DNA of 64,000 nt from Thermohalobaculum sp038534135 (GTDB taxonomy: Bacteria; Pseudomonadota; Alphaproteobacteria; Rhodobacterales; Rhodobacteraceae). The notes beneath the pieces are model-generated. The model did not search any database, was not told the DNA's origin, and saw only the letters and a list, made by a program, of their open reading frames with translations. The translations under genes and the position numbers were made by a program. Shown here piece by piece: positions 59,847 through 64,000 of this stretch (the stretch's first letter is position 1; each line of letters starts with the position of its first letter). The DNA lies in NCBI GenBank assembly GCA_038534135.1, contig JBCAXJ010000004.1:1-64000 (forward strand), given 5' to 3'.

Positions 59847-62669
59847 ATGCGTGAATTGTGGTCGGCAAGCCTTTCAGTAGCCATTTCACTGGTCGCGTTG
59901 ACGGCGATACCGGCCATGGCCGATATCGGTGCCGTCTCGGCGGTCAATCTGGACATGGATGGAACGCCGCCCGAGCGCGCACGCCGCGCGCTTGAGCTTG
60001 GCAATCAGGTTTTCCGCAACGAGCGGATTCAGACGTCGAGCCGCGGGTCCGGGCAGTTGATCTTTCTTGATCAGACGTCGCTGAGCGTGGCCCCCCAAAC
60101 GGACCTGGTCCTCGACAGCTACGTATACGACCCGGTGGAGACGACCGGCGAAATCGCCCTGACCGTGACGAAGGGGACCTTGCGCTTTATCGGTGGGCGC
60201 ATCACGAAATCGCGGGACGCGATTGTCCGCACGCCAACGGCGACAATCGGCATCCGCGGTGGCTTGGTGCTGATCCAGGTTGCTCTGGATGGTGGCACAT
60301 CCGTGACGCACATCGCGGGTGAGCGAACCACTGTGACAGGGCAGGGCGAAGGCAAGGTCACGCTCAGCCGCTCGAACGCGAATGCGGCAGTTTCAGCGTC
60401 GGGTGAAGCAGAGTTTACCGGGCTGGCCGATGCCGAAGACCTGGCACCCATCCTGCAATCCTTTGAGGGTTCGGGGGATGGCGGCTCGTCTGCCGGGGAC
60501 GATAGTGAAGCAATCGAGACCGAGACCGAGACTATCGCCGAGGTCAATTCGGATGCACCGGACGGTGCCTCGCGGCAACCCGTCTCGACCGATGGTGAAC
60601 AGGAAGACGACGGCGGCGACATTAGTCCGACAGAGTTCACCACCGATCCAGCGGTGACCAACGCAATCGCCCAGGCAGCGCTGCCTGTTGTTGCAGAGGC
60701 ACCAACCGTCATAAGCAATGTGCCGACCTCTGGCGGCTTTCTATCAAGCATATCAGGTTTCCAGGGTTTCACGTCCGTCGTATCTGGCTCGCTGATCGGC
60801 ACCACCGCGTCCGGGGACATCCTCGTTCTGCCGATCCCCGAGACGTCGGCAGACTTTGACACCACGCTGTTCGGAGTTCCGGCGCCGTTTTTCTCGGCGC
60901 AGGAGTTCTATCCCAATACCGGGCTCTCCGAGATCAGCTTTGGCGAAGGCGCGTCTCTTACCGGTCTTACCAACGTCGCGGGTTTCGGGTTCAGCGATCT
61001 CGATGTCGGGTTTCATGTCTACGTGCTTGAAGAGGGCCCTGGCGGCTCGGATCAGGGAGCGGTCGTGCTGTTCGGTACGCCCACGCCCGGGCAAGCGGCG
61101 GTTCATCCGGCCGACAATGGCACCCTGGCGGCAACTGTGAACACCGCGTCCACCTATGTCGTGGAACCGGAACTCGAACTGGGTGAAACTTCGGGCGGTG
61201 ACAATCTGCTCCTGATTGCAAATGGTGGGGAAGGCCGCTTTGTGCCCAGCAGCGGCGGCTTGCCAGCCAATGGCGGCAAGGTGTTGACGGCGACAGCTCG
61301 GGTTGAATTCGATCCCGGACTTGGAGTCCAGCGCAGTGACCTTTCGGTGTTTGCCAACGACATAGCCGTTCGTAACGATGCGCCGCATCTTTCGGGGGAA
61401 GTCTTTGGGACCGAGGTCGGCGGCCCGGACCGACTGGTATCGACATTCAACGTCAGCACTTTCGGCGATATCGATCAGAACACGGTCTATGGCCCGAACG
61501 GTGAGTACATGTTTGTCACGTCGCCGTTCTTCGACACCGGTGCTGGCTTCGACTTTGATACGGGCGAGGAGCATATTCTGGGTGGGGCCCTCGCGGGCGC
61601 AACGGCGGGCGGTGTTGCGACTCCGGACGAAGGGTTGTCCGTTCTGACGCTGAACCCCAACGGCAATCTTGTCGTCAACGATCCGTTGCCGCTGGCCCAG
61701 CACAGCGGCAGCCGCGCCGCAGGGCCCGCGGGTCAGGCGAACGCGCTGTTCGACGGCATTCACGCGGCCGGTGTCGCAATCTGCAGCGATGGCCAATGCG
61801 GTCAGCCTGTCGGCGCGGACAGGGCAGGGTTCTACTCGGTCCGCACGGGGACATTCCTTGGCAATGGCGGCGAGATCGCGTTCGAGAATGCGAGCAGCGG
61901 GGGCGATACGAACGAAGTGACGTTCCGCTTGGGGCTCGAGACCGCAGCAGCCGACCTCAACGTCGCCGCGGGCGGGAATACTCTGTTCTTCCAGTTCGAG
62001 CCGCTGGCCAACGATCGGACGGCCTATCTTGATGACGCCACCTTTGCCGGGAACCTTGAAACGCTCGGCAATGTGGGTGGCCAGACGCTGGGTGCCGACG
62101 TGCTGATCGCGTCCTCTGGCTTGGCCGGGGATGCCGGCATCTTCGCCGGGCAGAATCCGAACAATTTTGCCACGCAGCCGGTCAACGCCCGCTGGGGCTG
62201 GTGGTCGTCCAGCTTCGATGTCACCTCGGCCGAGGCAGGGAACCCAGAGCGCGAAGATCTGATTCACATGGGGACCTGGGTTGCCGGCGTGGCGCCTGAT
62301 CCGACAGACATACCGATCACCGGGATCGCGTCCTATGGCGGTGTGGCGATCGGAACCGAGGCCAACCTGGCGACGTCTCTGACGCAGATCGTCGGTGGCG
62401 ATTTCGAACTGACCTATGATTTCGGTATCGCTCAGGGCGGTTTCCGGATGGACATCGCCGGTCTGTCGATCAATGACATCGCTTTCGGTGATCCGGCGAA
62501 CAGCCACCGCTATCAGGTGAACGCGACGTCTCCGGTGAACTTCCAGGCCGATGGCAGTTTCTTCTCGAGCGCAACGGATCCGGTGGCCGCGACCGGGGGC
62601 GATTTCCAGATCGATGATATCGGAGGGAACCGCCAGATCACGGGCGTGTTCGTCGGTGATCGCCAGTAG
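59847..62669 (+). CDS. Secreted FecR-domain protein with TbpB-like C-terminal region
   Basis: A 940-residue protein. ATG 59847 has GGGGAGA at good spacing and gives a Sec signal peptide ending AMA/DIG near residue 25; no lipobox. A FecR domain follows (about 50-145: NERIQTSSRGSGQLIFLDQTSLSV, TKGTLRFIGGRI, IRTPTATIGIRGG in parts). Residues about 215-275 are an acidic low-complexity linker. The rest is Gly/Asn/Asp-rich beta sequence. The last 110 residues (GGDFELTYDFGIAQGGFRMDI, ADGSFFSSATDP, GGNRQITGVFVGDRQ) read like a transferrin-binding-protein-type barrel with a 'dGsFfg ... GvF.g' end. Unlike classical FecR, it has no cytoplasmic anti-sigma part. Confidence 0.85.
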   Translation: MRELWSASLSVAISLVALTAIPAMADIGAVSAVNLDMDGTPPERARRALELGNQVFRNERIQTSSRGSGQLIFLDQTSLSVAPQTDLVLDSYVYDPVETTGEIALTVTKGTLRFIGGRITKSRDAIVRTPTATIGIRGGLVLIQVALDGGTSVTHIAGERTTVTGQGEGKVTLSRSNANAAVSASGEAEFTGLADAEDLAPILQSFEGSGDGGSSAGDDSEAIETETETIAEVNSDAPDGASRQPVSTDGEQEDDGGDISPTEFTTDPAVTNAIAQAALPVVAEAPTVISNVPTSGGFLSSISGFQGFTSVVSGSLIGTTASGDILVLPIPETSADFDTTLFGVPAPFFSAQEFYPNTGLSEISFGEGASLTGLTNVAGFGFSDLDVGFHVYVLEEGPGGSDQGAVVLFGTPTPGQAAVHPADNGTLAATVNTASTYVVEPELELGETSGGDNLLLIANGGEGRFVPSSGGLPANGGKVLTATARVEFDPGLGVQRSDLSVFANDIAVRNDAPHLSGEVFGTEVGGPDRLVSTFNVSTFGDIDQNTVYGPNGEYMFVTSPFFDTGAGFDFDTGEEHILGGALAGATAGGVATPDEGLSVLTLNPNGNLVVNDPLPLAQHSGSRAAGPAGQANALFDGIHAAGVAICSDGQCGQPVGADRAGFYSVRTGTFLGNGGEIAFENASSGGDTNEVTFRLGLETAAADLNVAAGGNTLFFQFEPLANDRTAYLDDATFAGNLETLGNVGGQTLGADVLIASSGLAGDAGIFAGQNPNNFATQPVNARWGWWSSSFDVTSAEAGNPEREDLIHMGTWVAGVAPDPTDIPITGIASYGGVAIGTEANLATSLTQIVGGDFELTYDFGIAQGGFRMDIAGLSINDIAFGDPANSHRYQVNATSPVNFQADGSFFSSATDPVAATGGDFQIDDIGGNRQITGVFVGDRQ

Positions 62670-62869
62670 CTGGCTCAAATAGGCACTGCGTTCAGCATAC
62701 TGCGATCACATTTGGGACAGCGCGTTGCGTGACGGTTCCGTTAACGTGTTGTATACTTTTCTACAATGTTGGCCCGCGCTCGAATCCGAACGCTGCTGAA
62801 AGTGGGTTTCGCGGGGGCTTTTGAGCGTTGCCTGGCGTGCTTGCTGCCGGGTTTTCAGGAGGGGGAATT

Positions 62870-64000
62870 ATGAAACCTGGACTTTCACGTCTTCTGGCGA
62901 CGACAGCGATTGGTGCGCCGATCGCACTGGGGATGATGACCGCACCGGTCTCGGCGCCTGCGAAGGATATTGGCAAGGTCGCGGCCGTCAATCCACAGAT
63001 GGATGGCACACCGCCCACGGCGACGGCCCGCACCCTGCAGCTTGGCTCGGGCGTGGTCGAGAACGAGCGCATCGAGACGACCGATGACGGCTCGGGCCAA
63101 CTCCTCTTCGTTGACCAGACCTCGCTCAGCATCGCGCCACGCTCGGACATCGTGCTGGACAGATACGTCTACAACCCCGGCGACGAGACCGGGGAGGTCG
63201 CGCTGACGATGACGAAAGGCGTGCTGCGCCTGATCGGCGGGCGCATTACCAAACGCACGGACGGCATCATCCGGACACCGACAGCAACGATTGGCGTACG
63301 CGGCGGGCTCGCGCTGGTGATCGTCGCCAACGGCACGACGCGCGTCTGCCACGTGGCCGGCGAATACACCAAAGTCAGCGCCGATGCCGGTGGGGAGATC
63401 ATTCTGTCCCGACCCAATGCGTGCGCGGTCGTGGCTGGCGGCGAAACAGCAAAGTTCGATGGGCTGATCACGAGCGAGGAACTGGCCGAGATTTATTCCC
63501 TGCTCGAGGGGCGCGGGAATGGTGGGAAGACGATTGCGGCCAATGCAATCAGCGTCGTCGACATCGAAGAGGTGAACTCGGGCATCAAGAGCGGTCCGAA
63601 TGATCAGCCGGTTTCGACCAGCGGGCATCGGTTTCCGCCGCAAGAGCGCAGTGGCGACGAGGACCAGGAACGGCAGGACGACGGTCAGATTGTCTTGACC
63701 ATCGAGGTGCCGATCGAAGAGGTGCCTGAGCCTGTCGTCGTGATCGAGACGCCGGCAGTGCCACCTGCGGATCCGCCAAGCGAGGTCGATTCTGACCCGC
63801 CATTTGACCCAGAGCCCGAACCGACGTTCTTCCTGACGTCGCTCAGCGGCGGCACCGTGATCAACGCGGGAGAGGGTTCAGAAGGGACAGCGTTCTTTCA
63901 GGTTCTCCAAGGATCTCTGATCGGCGAGGCATTCGACGGCAGCCTGCTTCGCATCCCGGCCCCGGAAACCGACGGGGAATTTGACGCCTTCTTCGACACG
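62870..64000 (+). CDS. Second secreted FecR-domain protein, 3' end outside the window
   Basis: ATG 62870 follows CAGGAGGGGG; the frame stays open for 377 codons to the window end. The signal peptide is MKPGLSRLLATTAIGAPIAL with cleavage near SAPA at about 31. A FecR domain at about 55-150 parallels the upstream protein: NERIETTDDGSGQLLFVDQTSLSI, TKGVLRLIGGRITK, IRTPTATIGVRGG by parts. It differs by two cysteines (in RVCHVAGE and NACAVVAG) that could form a disulfide. A Pro/Glu-rich linker follows, then QGSLIGEAFDGSLLRIPAPET, which parallels SGSLIGTTASGDILVLPIPET in the first protein, so the paralogy extends beyond the FecR domain. Confidence 0.87.
   Translation, partial: MKPGLSRLLATTAIGAPIALGMMTAPVSAPAKDIGKVAAVNPQMDGTPPTATARTLQLGSGVVENERIETTDDGSGQLLFVDQTSLSIAPRSDIVLDRYVYNPGDETGEVALTMTKGVLRLIGGRITKRTDGIIRTPTATIGVRGGLALVIVANGTTRVCHVAGEYTKVSADAGGEIILSRPNACAVVAGGETAKFDGLITSEELAEIYSLLEGRGNGGKTIAANAISVVDIEEVNSGIKSGPNDQPVSTSGHRFPPQERSGDEDQERQDDGQIVLTIEVPIEEVPEPVVVIETPAVPPADPPSEVDSDPPFDPEPEPTFFLTSLSGGTVINAGEGSEGTAFFQVLQGSLIGEAFDGSLLRIPAPETDGEFDAFFDT

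Noticed and set aside
60753..62678. 641-codon open frame on the minus strand
   Set aside because: Antisense to the FecR-domain gene; its composition is that of a reversed coding strand, with no ribosome-binding site or motif.
62752..62757. TATACT as a -10 box for the second FecR gene
   Set aside because: It fits the -10 consensus well, but no -35-like hexamer is found at the correct distance.

Overview
This is about 64 kb of GC-rich chromosome that looks like an alphaproteobacterium, most likely a marine-type Rhodobacterales/Rhodobacteraceae relative. The assignment is inferred from gene content, not from an rRNA gene: tandem DUF2927 lipoproteins, a Hint/RTX surface protein, a dimethylglycine-dehydrogenase-like enzyme beside a non-pyrrolysine MttB-family protein, SuyAB-like sulfo-lyase genes, an ETF-quinone oxidoreductase, and an FrcBCA-type sugar importer. 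I see no rRNA, tRNA, CRISPR array, complete insertion sequence or phage gene. Genes cover nearly all of the window.

Layout. 1-3.6 kb: hopanoid genes (3' end of hpnE, then shc) and an iron alcohol dehydrogenase. 3.7-9.1 kb: an operon for a FrcBCA-like sugar ABC importer with a xylulokinase-type and a PfkB-type kinase. 9.3-10.9 kb: a gamma-glutamyltransferase. 10.9-18.2 kb: capsule-type polysaccharide export (kpsE-kpsT-kpsM) with divergent glycosyltransferases and a sulfotransferase-like gene. 18.2-22.3 kb: housekeeping genes (phhB, M48 protease, VOC enzyme, old yellow enzyme, CoxE-like VWA protein). 22.3-31.7 kb: ten closely packed genes on the minus strand, running from a Rieske oxygenase through a flavin reductase/LysR-effector-domain fusion, RidA, DUF1028, a DadA-like oxidase, a cyclase, a PhnZ-type diiron HD oxygenase and an acetyltransferase to two DUF2927 lipoproteins around a 58-residue membrane protein. 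31.8-42.2 kb: an aldo/keto reductase, an OhrR-type regulator divergent from a Tat-signal haloperoxidase-like hydrolase with palindromic operator candidates, ETF-QO, a membrane/cNMP-binding protein, MsrA, and a 978-residue RTX/Hint protein. 42.7-45.7 kb: type 5 uracil-DNA glycosylase, NYN protein, folK, yciB. 45.8-54.7 kb: GntR regulator divergent from suyAB, then a repeat-rich gap with a truncated PhyH gene, then a methylamine/glycine-betaine-type operon (DMGDH-like, tdh, MttB-like) divergent from a LysR regulator. 54.8-64 kb: a cell-envelope cluster of an Mrr-like lipoprotein, a CHASE2 adenylate/guanylate cyclase, a TPR plus outer-membrane-barrel protein, and two tandem secreted FecR-domain proteins, the last cut by the window end.

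The best candidates for undescribed biology are the last cluster and the ten-gene minus-strand block. In the last cluster a Slam-like TPR/beta-barrel gene sits directly upstream of large FecR-domain proteins whose C-terminus looks like a TbpB-type barrel, with a CHASE2 cyclase diverging from it. The lipoprotein beside the cyclase carries an Mrr-type nuclease fold that appears to have lost its catalytic residues. All functional links are inferred from family resemblance and gene order; no database search was run.
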